Origin: Sphingomonas sp. IW22 | GTDB taxonomy: Bacteria; Pseudomonadota; Alphaproteobacteria; Sphingomonadales; Sphingomonadaceae | Assembly: GCF_041321155.1 (NCBI RefSeq) | Contig: NZ_JBGGWB010000001.1 | Location: 1,747,501-1,811,500, forward strand | Length of the DNA: 64,000 nucleotides | Reading direction: 5' to 3' | Part shown: positions 56,333-64,000 of the stretch, one piece after another | Position numbering within the stretch: the stretch's first letter is position 1 | Layout: the number at the start of each line of letters is the position of its first letter | The notes under the pieces: generated by a model | The model's database searches: none | Seen by the model: only the letters and a program-made list of their open reading frames with translations | What the model was told of the DNA's origin: nothing | Made by a program: the position numbers and the translations under genes

Positions 56333-57832
56333 ATGGCGCAGGGACGCACGCGTATCGTGATCGCCGGCGGCGGCAGCGCCGGCTGGATGGCGGCGGCAGC
56401 GCTGCGTCGTTTCCTTGGCCCCGATCATGCGGTCTGCCTGATCGAATCCGAAGCGGTCGGCACCGTGGGGGTGGGAGAGGCGACAATCCCGCAGCTGCGT
56501 CTGTTCAACGCCGCGCTTGGCATTGATGAGGACGAGTTCATGCGCGCCTGCGGGGGTAGCTTCAAACTGGGTATCCAGTTCGACGGCTGGCGTAAGCCGG
56601 GTGAGGTTTATCTGCACGCCTTTGGCAATGTCGGTCGCGATGTCGGGCTGACCGGCTTTCAGCATCTGTGGCTGCGCGCCCGGTCGCTGGAGCTGGCGGG
56701 CGAACTGGGCGATTACTGCCTGAATGCCGTGGCGGCCGATGCGGGGCGGATGCATCGCGGCGCCGCGCTGACCGCCAAGGCGATTCCGCCGCTGCCCTAT
56801 GCGTTTCACTTCGATGCCGCGCTATACGCTGCCTTTCTGCGCCGCCGGGCGGAGACGGGCGGCGTGGTCCGGCATGAGGGACGCATCCTGTCAGTCGAAC
56901 GTGATGGCGAAAGCGGTGAGGTGCGCGCGCTGTTGCTCGAGGGCGACCGGCGGATCGAGGGCGATTTCTTTGTCGATTGCACCGGCTTTCGCGCGTTGCT
57001 GATCGGCGATGCGCTGGGCGTCGGCTATCGGGACTGGCGGCGCTGGCTGCCCTGCGACCGGGCCGTTGCCGCCCCCAGCGCGGCCATGCCGCCACTGCCG
57101 CCCTATACGCGGGCGACTGCGCATGAAGCGGGCTGGCAGTGGCGCATTCCCTTGCAGCACCGCACAGGCAACGGCCTGGTCTATTGCAGCGATTATCTGG
57201 ACGACGACGCGGCGGAGGCGATGCTGGTCGACCTGATTGGTGGCTCGCCATCCGCGCCGCCGCGCCGCCTGCGATTTGTCACGGGCATGCGCGAACGCGG
57301 CTGGTGCCACAATGTCGTGGCAATGGGCCTGTCGTCGGGATTTCTGGAGCCGCTGGAATCGACCAGCATCCATCTGATCCAGACCGCAATTTCGCGCCTG
57401 TTGCAGCTTTTCCCCCGCGCGGGCGGCGACAGCGCGGCGCTACGCCGGGAATATAACCGCCAACTCGATTTTGAAATGGCGCGGATCCGCGATTTCCTGA
57501 TCCTGCATTATTGGGCGAACGAGCGCAGCGAGCCCTTCTGGGTCGATCGGCGTGCGGCGGGGTTGCCCGACAGCCTGGCCGAACGCATCGCGCTGTGGCG
57601 GGACAGTGCCGTCATCGTGCGCGAGCATGAGGAATTGTTCACCGAAGCGGGGTGGATACAGGTGCTGATCGGGCAGGGCGTCATACCGCACAGCTGGCAC
57701 CCGCTGGCCGATACGATCTCGGCCGAAGAACTCAGCGAGTATCTCGTGACGCTGAACACGCTCTATCGTCGTGAAGTCGCTCGGTACGCCGATCATGATG
57801 CCACGATCGCCGCCGGGAGCGCGATGCGTTGA
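56333..57832 (+). CDS. Flavin-dependent tryptophan halogenase-like protein
   Basis: A 499-residue protein with the flavin motif GGGSAGW, conserved Lys78 (GGSFKLGIQFDGW) and the halogenase motif WxWxIP present as WQWRIP; the substrate-side glutamate region is FLEPLESTSIHLIQ. By motifs it should halogenate an aromatic or other electron-rich substrate using reduced FAD. However, such genes commonly sit beside carbohydrate-type TonB receptors and their real substrates are mostly unknown. No flavin reductase is nearby. Confidence 0.85.
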   Translation: MAQGRTRIVIAGGGSAGWMAAAALRRFLGPDHAVCLIESEAVGTVGVGEATIPQLRLFNAALGIDEDEFMRACGGSFKLGIQFDGWRKPGEVYLHAFGNVGRDVGLTGFQHLWLRARSLELAGELGDYCLNAVAADAGRMHRGAALTAKAIPPLPYAFHFDAALYAAFLRRRAETGGVVRHEGRILSVERDGESGEVRALLLEGDRRIEGDFFVDCTGFRALLIGDALGVGYRDWRRWLPCDRAVAAPSAAMPPLPPYTRATAHEAGWQWRIPLQHRTGNGLVYCSDYLDDDAAEAMLVDLIGGSPSAPPRRLRFVTGMRERGWCHNVVAMGLSSGFLEPLESTSIHLIQTAISRLLQLFPRAGGDSAALRREYNRQLDFEMARIRDFLILHYWANERSEPFWVDRRAAGLPDSLAERIALWRDSAVIVREHEELFTEAGWIQVLIGQGVIPHSWHPLADTISAEELSEYLVTLNTLYRREVARYADHDATIAAGSAMR

Positions 57833-58020
57833 GCCGCGCCGGCGGCCGCCACATCGCGCTTGCCGCATTGCCGCCGCGTTAAGAAAATTTCGGTGGCAGC
57901 AAGTGCCGCGGCGGAAAAGAAGACGGTTGAGCGGCAATCAGATCGCGACGCCCTCATCGATAGGTGCTGACCCTGGGCCGTGTTGACAAAAGGAGGGAAT
58001 TTGAGGATCGTCGGCAGGCT

Positions 58021-58230
58021 ATGGCCGAAGACGTCAAAGGTCCCGCATCCTATTTTCCTTCCATTGAGAAGAAATATGGCCGTCCCGTTTCCGACTGGAA
58101 GGAACTGGTTCGTGCGGCAATGCCTGCCAAGCACATGGAACTCGTTGCCATGCTGAAGGAGCAGCATGGAATGGGGCATGGCCACGCCAATGCGATTGTT
58201 GCCCATACCCTTGCAGAGAGCAGCGACTGA
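58021..58230 (+). CDS. DUF4287 domain protein
   Basis: A 69-residue protein with the DUF4287 pattern GPASYFPSIEKKYGRPVSDW and KEQHGMGHGHANAIVAHTL. ATG at 58021 has a weak Shine-Dalgarno; an in-frame upstream extension (57964) has no similarity. The function is unknown. It stands alone between two clusters. Confidence 0.82.
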   Translation: MAEDVKGPASYFPSIEKKYGRPVSDWKELVRAAMPAKHMELVAMLKEQHGMGHGHANAIVAHTLAESSD

Positions 58231-58311
58231 GTATTGTTGCTGTCCGGGATTTCGAAACTGTCCCGTTCCTGATTCAAGGCCGTTCCTTGAGGAGCCACGG
58301 GTCGCGGGCAC

Positions 58312-58380
58312 TTATCGGACAAGGAATGCGAGCTGATCGGGCCGCTTTTGCGTTCTGAGCGTGGGATCACTGCGCGTAAG
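58312..58380 (+). pseudogene. IS5-family transposase N-terminal remnant
   Basis: The plus-strand frame LSDKECELIGPLLRSERG closely resembles the start of IS5-type transposases (pattern LSDKEWELIGPLLPSERG). Homology ends at about 58380, before the start of any conserved catalytic region. It marks the border between the halogenase cluster and the minus-strand sugar cluster. Confidence 0.65.
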
Positions 58381-58392
58381 ATCTTGCGTTTT

Positions 58393-59904
58393 CTAGCGTC
58401 CAGCATTCTCCCGCGTGTCGCGCGCGCGATTCCAGCGCAGCCGTACCCGGGCGTCACGCAGCAGTGATACGGGGACAATCGTCGTAGCGCGCAGTCCGGC
58501 GACGCTTGAGATATTGCGCATCCCGCGTCGGGTTTCGTTGAACATCGCGCTGATCAGTTCGCGCGGCTCGATCTCGCCCTGCTCCTGCACAAGCGACAAT
58601 CGGTGCATCGCATAGATGCCGATCAGCCCCGCCAGCACGAAGTAAAAGTCCCAGTTCGTCAGCACGATCGGTACGCTGAACGTCCCCTGCGGGTTCGACC
58701 AGCGCAGCAGCAGTTCGAATTTACGCGCCGAGAAAAAGTCGGCCAGCAGCCCGCCGATGATCGGCGCCAGCCCCGCGGCAACAGCGGTCACGGTCGCGCT
58801 GGCCGCCAGATAGGAGGTAGCGCTTCCCCGGGGCGACAACTTCAGCGCAATGTTCGTCGACGTGAGAGTCACCCCGGCAACAGACGCGCCCATGAACAGG
58901 TGGAGCACGATCAGCCACAGCTTGACCAAATCCCGATCCCCGATCTGGGAAGCGCCGATCATCGCGACAATCGACAGGATGTAGACCGGCGCGCAAACGG
59001 CGAGCACCGACTTGTTGGCGAAGCGATCGCTCATCACCCCCCAGGAGCGCAGGGCCAGGATATTGGCTATCTGGCTGACGACGCTCAGCACCATGACAAA
59101 GCTGACGTTGAACTGCAGCTGGCGGACGATGAAGACGGTGAAGAATGGTGTCGCCAGATTGACCGCAAACTGCCAGCTGCCGACAAAGCCGAGCAACCGG
59201 CGAAAGTTGCTGTCCCGCAGGGGCAGGCGGAGCAATTCGCGAAGCGGGACCGGGCCTCCGGACGGGGGCATCAGCGGCTCGGGCATTGCGGTAACGATAC
59301 GCGCACTGATGAGCCCGGTGATACAGCCGATGGCAAACATCGCCGCAAAGACGAGATCGCGTGTCGGCGACCGTTCGGGCGTGAGGTCCAGTGCGAGTGC
59401 TGCCGCAAGGCCAAGCGCGAGGTTGATTAGGGTAAGCCAGACGGCGCGCTGAGCGAAGATCTGACCGAGCCGGTTCTCGGGCGCCAGATCTCGCAGCCAG
59501 GCATTCCATGCGCAGGTGCCGATTGCGCCAAGCCCGCACTGGGTAAACTGGGCGGCAAGAAAAATCAGCACTGCTGTCGTACCAGTGAAGAAGGCGGTGA
59601 CGGCCATCACCCCCAGCATCATACGGCCGACGATGCTGCTCAGTACGGCGATGCGCTTGCGCTGGCGCACACGCTCGACGAGCAGGATGGCCGGCAGTTG
59701 CAGCAGCTGCGCCAGGAAAGGGGCGCTGGCAAGGATGCCGATCATGATGTTGGATGCGCCGAGATGGAGCGCGAAGGCGGTCAGGATCACACCTGTTGTC
59801 AACGCAGCCCCACCGCCGGAGAAGGCCGCTTCCACGACCAGCAAGCGCAGCCCCCGATCGCGATCTTCGGCGCTGACGTGCGCTTGCGGCGCGAGCGTCG
59901 CCAC
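58393..59904 (-). CDS. MFS transporter
   Basis: A 503-residue permease with about twelve helices; it is unrelated in detail to the two MFS copies of the previous cluster. The long C-terminal tail is polar and arginine-rich. GTG at 59904 overlaps the TAG of the lactonase-like gene by one base, so translation is coupled. In context it probably carries a sugar or sugar acid. Confidence 0.8.
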   Translation of the reverse strand: MATLAPQAHVSAEDRDRGLRLLVVEAAFSGGGAALTTGVILTAFALHLGASNIMIGILASAPFLAQLLQLPAILLVERVRQRKRIAVLSSIVGRMMLGVMAVTAFFTGTTAVLIFLAAQFTQCGLGAIGTCAWNAWLRDLAPENRLGQIFAQRAVWLTLINLALGLAAALALDLTPERSPTRDLVFAAMFAIGCITGLISARIVTAMPEPLMPPSGGPVPLRELLRLPLRDSNFRRLLGFVGSWQFAVNLATPFFTVFIVRQLQFNVSFVMVLSVVSQIANILALRSWGVMSDRFANKSVLAVCAPVYILSIVAMIGASQIGDRDLVKLWLIVLHLFMGASVAGVTLTSTNIALKLSPRGSATSYLAASATVTAVAAGLAPIIGGLLADFFSARKFELLLRWSNPQGTFSVPIVLTNWDFYFVLAGLIGIYAMHRLSLVQEQGEIEPRELISAMFNETRRGMRNISSVAGLRATTIVPVSLLRDARVRLRWNRARDTRENAGR

Positions 59905-60927
59905 TAGCGTACGAACACGAAGACGGCGCCGGGCACCGGGAGAACCTGATGGTGTGGCGCCAGCGTACCATTGGAGAGGATTGAGAAGACAGCCACGTTG
60001 CCGGCCTCCTCATTGACGAGCACCAGCTGCCGCTGGTCCTCCAGCAGCACGAATGCGCGAGGCGATGCGCCGCCGCTCGGAACATGTTGCAGCAGGCTCA
60101 TCGAGCCGTTCATTACCAGGGCGAACACCGCGATGCTGTCATGCCCGCGGTTGGTGACATAGACGCGATCGCCGGCTCGGTTGATACAGAGGTGCCCCGC
60201 TATGTTCTGGCCGGCAAAGTCGACAGGCAGTGTGGAGACGGTTTGGGTGGCGACCAGTGCGCCATCGTCGATGCGCAGGAGCGTCAGCGTGCTGGCAAGT
60301 TCGCTCGCCAGGACAGCGACCGGCAGGGTTGGGTGAAAGGTGAGATGGCGCGGCCCGGATCCGGCAGGTGCAGCGTAGGCAACGCACGGGTCGCCTACGG
60401 CACCGGTCTCGGCATCGAACGGGTAGGCGAAGACCGCATCCGCGCCGAGATCGACATGGTACAACCATCGCTGATCCGGGCTGAAACACACGCAATGTGC
60501 ATGGGGGCCGTCCTGTCGGTCCGCGACGGGGCCGCTGCCCGAATGCCGCCGCAGCACTTCAGGAGCATCGCGCGGAACGCCGCTGGCGTCATCGAGACGG
60601 TACACCGCTATGCTGCCGCTGCCATAATTGGCGACCGCAAGGCGGTCCTGCGCGGCGTTCAGCGCGACGTAGCACGGCTCCGCCCCCCCCCGTCGGCACG
60701 CGTTCGATCTGCTGCCAGCCTGCCGCGGTTGCGCGGTAGGCGCCAACGGCGCCGTCCTTCTGCTCATCGACGATATAATAAAGGGCGTGCCGCGAAGAGT
60801 AGGTTGCGAAGGATGCGTTGCGTATGTCCGGACAGGCATCGCGCACTTCCCAACCCGCGTCTGCGGAAAAACAGAGCGGATGAAGCCCGGCGCCACCATT
60901 GCCGGCATTGGTGCCGACGTGGAGCAT
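59904..60927 (-). pseudogene. Lactonase-type beta-propeller (6-phosphogluconolactonase-like), frameshifted
   Basis: The gene starts at ATG 60927 (MLHVGTNAGNGGAGLHPLCF) and continues to about 60690, then the frame changes at a run of nine G (60683-60691), after which the propeller continues (AEPCYVALNAAQDRLAVANY ... HCVCFSPDQRWLYHVDLGAD) to the end. Eight G would restore one frame of about 340 residues, the usual size. This may be a sequencing error, a true mutation or phase variation. The family hydrolyses sugar lactones, which fits the neighbouring sugar dehydrogenase. It starts five bases after the dehydrogenase stop. Confidence 0.8.
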
Positions 60928-60932
60928 GACGC

Positions 60933-61988
60933 TCACGAAATCCTGATCGCGACGAATACCGCTCCTGTCTCTTCCTTCGCATCGGCGGCTTCGAAAGCAT
61001 CGTTGATGTGGTCGAGGTCGAAACGATGGGTGATCAGGCTCGCCGCGTCGAGCTTGCCGTTCGCCAGCAGTTCGAGAACGGTGCCCTGCTCGGGGTAGAT
61101 ATCGTGGAACGCGAAACTGGCGCTCATGATAATCTCGATTTCCGCCATCTGGATGCGCTGCCATTCCAGCGGGATTGCGGTTTCGCCTGCGTCAAAGCCG
61201 CCGACTACCACGACTTTCCCGCCGCGACGTACCAGCCTGGTCGCCAATGGCAGCGTCTGCGGCATCGATTCCCCGCCCGCGCATTCGAAGCAGACGTCGA
61301 CTCCCCGGCCGCCTGTGAACGCCATGACGCGTGCAACGGTATCGTCCGCGTTGCTGTCGACGATGTCATCAGCGCCGAGTTTCTTCGCCAATTCCAGCGA
61401 ACTCGCCACCCGATCCACGATTATGACATCGGCACCGCCCAGCTTTGCGAGTTGCAGTTGTCCCAGGCCGATCGGCCCCGCACCGATGATGGCAACCTTC
61501 TGATTGACGCTCACGCCAGCGCGGTGATGCGCGTGCAGGCACACAGAGAAGGTGTCGATGAGCGCCGCTTCCTCGAAGCTGACATGATCAGGCAGCTTGT
61601 AGAACTTCTTCTCCGGGCCGCAGACGAACTCGCCATAGGCGCGGGACACGAAGTTGGTGCGGACATCGTAAAGATGCTCGCAGATATTGTAGCGCTGGAT
61701 CGCGCAATATTCGCAGACATCGTCGCCCATCACCGTTTCGATGACGACGCGGTCGCCGGGCTTCAGATCGACGACGTCGGCGCCCACCTCGACGACCTCG
61801 CCGGCGAGTTCATGGCCGACGATATGGCATTCGAGCTCAGGTTCGGCCTTTTTCCAGTGGCGAAGATCGGTGCCGCAGATGCCCGCGACGCGTACCCGAG
61901 CAAGGACGAAATTGCCCGCAGGGATGATCGGCCGTTCGACTTCGGTGACATCGAACCTGCCGTCGGCTGTTTTCAGTGCGGCCTTCAT
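60933..61988 (-). CDS. Zinc-dependent alcohol/polyol dehydrogenase
   Basis: A 351-residue medium-chain dehydrogenase. GICGTDLRHW and GHELAGEVVEVG carry catalytic zinc ligands; the structural zinc-type region is reduced to CEYC and ICEHL; IGAGPIGLGQLQLA binds NAD(P). It resembles sorbitol, galactitol and threonine dehydrogenases. It would oxidise a sugar or polyol, with the adjacent lactonase-like protein acting on a lactone product. Confidence 0.88.
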   Translation of the reverse strand: MKAALKTADGRFDVTEVERPIIPAGNFVLARVRVAGICGTDLRHWKKAEPELECHIVGHELAGEVVEVGADVVDLKPGDRVVIETVMGDDVCEYCAIQRYNICEHLYDVRTNFVSRAYGEFVCGPEKKFYKLPDHVSFEEAALIDTFSVCLHAHHRAGVSVNQKVAIIGAGPIGLGQLQLAKLGGADVIIVDRVASSLELAKKLGADDIVDSNADDTVARVMAFTGGRGVDVCFECAGGESMPQTLPLATRLVRRGGKVVVVGGFDAGETAIPLEWQRIQMAEIEIIMSASFAFHDIYPEQGTVLELLANGKLDAASLITHRFDLDHINDAFEAADAKEETGAVFVAIRIS

Positions 61989-62023
61989 TGGCTTGGTCCT
62001 TTGGTGTCGGTGCTGGTTTGCGC

Positions 62024-62764
62024 TTAACTGGTCTTCTGCACTCGCGGTTCGATCCGCAGATTGACCACGTCCGCCCGTTCCGATCGGGTCAGCGTGAACC
62101 GGATCGCATCGGCGATCTCGTCGGCATAGAGCATCCGATGTTCAGCGATCGCCTGCTCCTTCTGGTCGTCGCTGCACTCCTGCATCGGCGTGGATACCGA
62201 TCCGGGCTGGATCACGCTGACCTTGATGTTCTTGGCCGCGACTTCCTTGCGAAGCGTCTCGGCGAATGCCTGAATGCCGGCCTTGGTCGCGGCATAGACG
62301 CTTTCGCCGTCGGCCTTGATCTCGGTGCTGATCGATCCGACGAACAGCAGATGTCCGCCGCCTTGGGCGTCCATCCGCAGGATCGCTCCGCGCGCCGCCG
62401 CCAGCGTGCCGATCAGATTGGTCTCGATCACGTAGCGCCAGTCGTCGTCCTCCATCTCGTGGATCGGCTGAGCGCCGATCGCGGCGCAGGAGACAAGCAT
62501 GTCGATGCCGCCGAACTTCTCATCCATCTCGGCGAACACGGCGTCGATGCCCTCTTTTGTCGAGGCATCTGCGATCAGCCCTTCGACGGTGCCAGACGCT
62601 GAGTCCGCCGAAGCCAACGCATCATCTAGTCCCGCCTGATGGCGGCCGAAAGTCAGCACCCGTGCGCCCTTTTGAGCAAGCAGCGCAACGGTGGCCAGCC
62701 CGATGCCAGTCGTCCCGCCGGTGACAAGGATGCGCTTGTCCTTCAGTGTCGTTTGCTCGTGCAT
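62024..62764 (-). CDS. Short-chain dehydrogenase/reductase
   Basis: A 246-residue SDR with TGGTTGIG, an unusual CAAIG in place of NNAG (MLVSCAAIGAQP), a catalytic YAATK and FVGSIS. ATG at 62764 is preferred, two bases after the preceding stop; an alternative at 62776 overlaps that gene. It is part of the sugar-oxidation operon. Confidence 0.87.
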   Translation of the reverse strand: MHEQTTLKDKRILVTGGTTGIGLATVALLAQKGARVLTFGRHQAGLDDALASADSASGTVEGLIADASTKEGIDAVFAEMDEKFGGIDMLVSCAAIGAQPIHEMEDDDWRYVIETNLIGTLAAARGAILRMDAQGGGHLLFVGSISTEIKADGESVYAATKAGIQAFAETLRKEVAAKNIKVSVIQPGSVSTPMQECSDDQKEQAIAEHRMLYADEIADAIRFTLTRSERADVVNLRIEPRVQKTS

Positions 62765-62766
62765 GA

Positions 62767-64000
62767 TTATTCCCAACGCAAATAAAGGCGGCCGCTTGCC
62801 GGCACGCGATAGTCGATGCGATCAGCCGAGGCGTTGTGGGGCCGCAGGATATCTCCATCGGCCGTGCTGATTGTAACCTTGCCAAGCTTGCGCCGCTTCG
62901 ATCGCACGATGCTCAAATCTGCAGTGCATCGTTCGCCGCCATCCAAAATGATCGTCAGGGAGCGGTCGCCGGTGCGCTCCGTCGAGCGGATGAAGTGATC
63001 GCAATATAACTGGAAGGGTGCGCCCTCGATCGGGTGGAAGGCGCGGGTGGCAAAGATGAAGGCAGCGCCGGCGCCATAAACCTCCTGGCCCACCTGTCCC
63101 GCCTGCTCGCCGCCCGGGTAGAGATCCTCGACCGGAAACGACAGCTTGCGATCGATATGACCGTTGCTTTCCCGTTGATCGGAAGCCAGCGCGTCCGCTG
63201 GAAGCGCATCGGGATAATAATACCAGCCGCGATGAAGCGCGTATCGGCAGAATTCCGAGATCAGCATCCGGGCGGCCGGTTCGATATCAGGCCCGCTGTC
63301 ACGCAAATAGCGCTCGAACGCCACAAATGAGTCGAAGCATTCATAGATCGCCATGTACGGCGCATCCTGAAGGCACGAGACGCCCATGAACGTGCTGTAA
63401 TGCGCCGCGTGGTCCAGATCGCTTTCCCAGACCACGCAATTGTGAAAGAAGCTCGCCAGATACACGTAGCTTTGTTCGAGATAGACGGCCTGGTTGGTGA
63501 TCCGCCACAACCGCATGCAGGCCGCGGCACCCCATGCGGTGAGATTGGCCTGATAATTGACCTTGAAGCGCAGACCCATGGCCGTGTCGATCGCGTTGCG
63601 GGCCTCATCCAGGAAACGCTTGTCGTCGGTCAGCTCGAATGCCTGCAACATCACCCAGGCATAGATGCCGCCGACATCGGTCTGACCGCGGTCGTCAGCC
63701 TCCGCGGTGTCGGTGATGACGGTGAAGTCCGTCACCTTGTACTGGATCGGCCATTTGTACTTGAAATGCTGCGCGGCCCTGATGCCGAAGTCGATCGACT
63801 TGAGCAGCAGCACTTTCGCATCCTCGTCACCGTCGAGCGCGAGTATGCCGAGGTTCAGCATTGGGTGGTAGAGGTACCAGCTATCGACCGCGTCCGCGTC
63901 CTTGTCATCACCGACATTGGGCAGATAGCGGCGGAGCGACTGAAGCTCGGGGTCGAAGAACTTCTCCAGACCGGCTTTGAATTCTGCCTCTAACGGATGG
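62767..64000 (-). CDS. Alpha-helical barrel-like protein, probable carbohydrate-active, partial
   Basis: At least 410 residues; the start lies beyond the window. Repeating helical segments with aromatic and acid residues (WYLYHPMLNLGILAL, TDVGGIYAWVMLQAFELTD, YQANLTAWGAAACMRLWRIT) suggest an alpha/alpha-toroid as in many glycoside hydrolases and epimerases, ending in a small beta region (LTIILDGGERCTADLSIV). I do not recognise the exact family. It is the first visible gene of the minus-strand sugar operon. Confidence 0.6.
   Translation of the reverse strand, partial: HPLEAEFKAGLEKFFDPELQSLRRYLPNVGDDKDADAVDSWYLYHPMLNLGILALDGDEDAKVLLLKSIDFGIRAAQHFKYKWPIQYKVTDFTVITDTAEADDRGQTDVGGIYAWVMLQAFELTDDKRFLDEARNAIDTAMGLRFKVNYQANLTAWGAAACMRLWRITNQAVYLEQSYVYLASFFHNCVVWESDLDHAAHYSTFMGVSCLQDAPYMAIYECFDSFVAFERYLRDSGPDIEPAARMLISEFCRYALHRGWYYYPDALPADALASDQRESNGHIDRKLSFPVEDLYPGGEQAGQVGQEVYGAGAAFIFATRAFHPIEGAPFQLYCDHFIRSTERTGDRSLTIILDGGERCTADLSIVRSKRRKLGKVTISTADGDILRPHNASADRIDYRVPASGRLYLRWE

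Overview
The window looks like chromosomal DNA of a GC-rich alphaproteobacterium, most probably a sphingomonad. The reasons are the 23S-5S-tRNA-fMet order at the end of an rRNA operon, three TonB-dependent receptors within 40 kb, and a PQQ/c-type-cytochrome alcohol oxidation cluster. No binomial can be assigned from sequence alone. The window is a mosaic of four blocks whose borders carry recombination scars.

Block 1 (1-14,578): the 3' end of an rRNA operon, followed by a genomic island of about 12.8 kb inserted at the 3' end of tRNA-fMet. An exact 21-bp copy of the tRNA end lies at 1722-1742 and again at 14511-14531, and the likely original rrn terminator now sits just beyond the far copy. 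A serine-recombinase fragment whose last codons lie inside the tRNA, fused to a broken subtilisin-like protease, marks the left end. The cargo is one six-gene operon (3029-13971): a lipoprotein, a small helical protein, a cytosolic animal-type haem peroxidase, an alpha/beta-hydrolase-CHAT protease, a PAS/GAF pseudo-histidine-kinase, and a receiver-like-CHAT protease. I know no named system with this composition. It is the best candidate here for an undescribed stress-sensing, conflict or cell-suicide module.

Block 2 (15,122-36,659): a periplasmic alcohol oxidation regulon. It encodes a quinoprotein alcohol dehydrogenase with the lanthanide-type Asp-X-Asp signature, cytochrome c550 (PedF), a second cytochrome c, a periplasmic binding protein, SoxYZ-like carrier, zinc metallohydrolase, CXXCW rhodanese, beta-propeller, porin and two TonB receptors. 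It also has acetaldehyde dehydrogenase with DUF779, acetyl-CoA synthetase, a LuxR-type response regulator, a hybrid kinase and a FIST sensor. Together these would take ethanol-like alcohols to acetyl-CoA. A shared 18-bp element precedes up to six of its transcription units, usually 50-58 bp before the start codon. No PQQ biosynthesis gene is in the window.

Block 3 (36,891-57,832): a catabolic cluster of unknown substrate with a LacI-family regulator. A palindrome TGCATYCGRATGCA recurs, with small deviations, in at least five intergenic regions: before the HisD-like operon, the large TonB receptor, the alpha-glucosidase, the first MFS transporter, and between the hydrolase fusion and the cupin. 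Two HisD-like dehydrogenases, two MFS transporters, an amidase, tandem SnoaL domains, a bicupin, an HpaI-type aldolase, a MetE-like methyltransferase, an SDR, an alpha-glucosidase and a flavin-dependent halogenase-like protein make up the set.

Block 4 (58,021-64,000): a DUF4287 protein, then a minus-strand sugar-oxidation operon (MFS transporter, lactonase-like beta-propeller with a frameshift at a G9 tract, zinc alcohol dehydrogenase, SDR, and an alpha-barrel-like protein running off the window). Remnants of IS transposases lie near the block borders at about 14.9, 36.8 and 58.3 kb.
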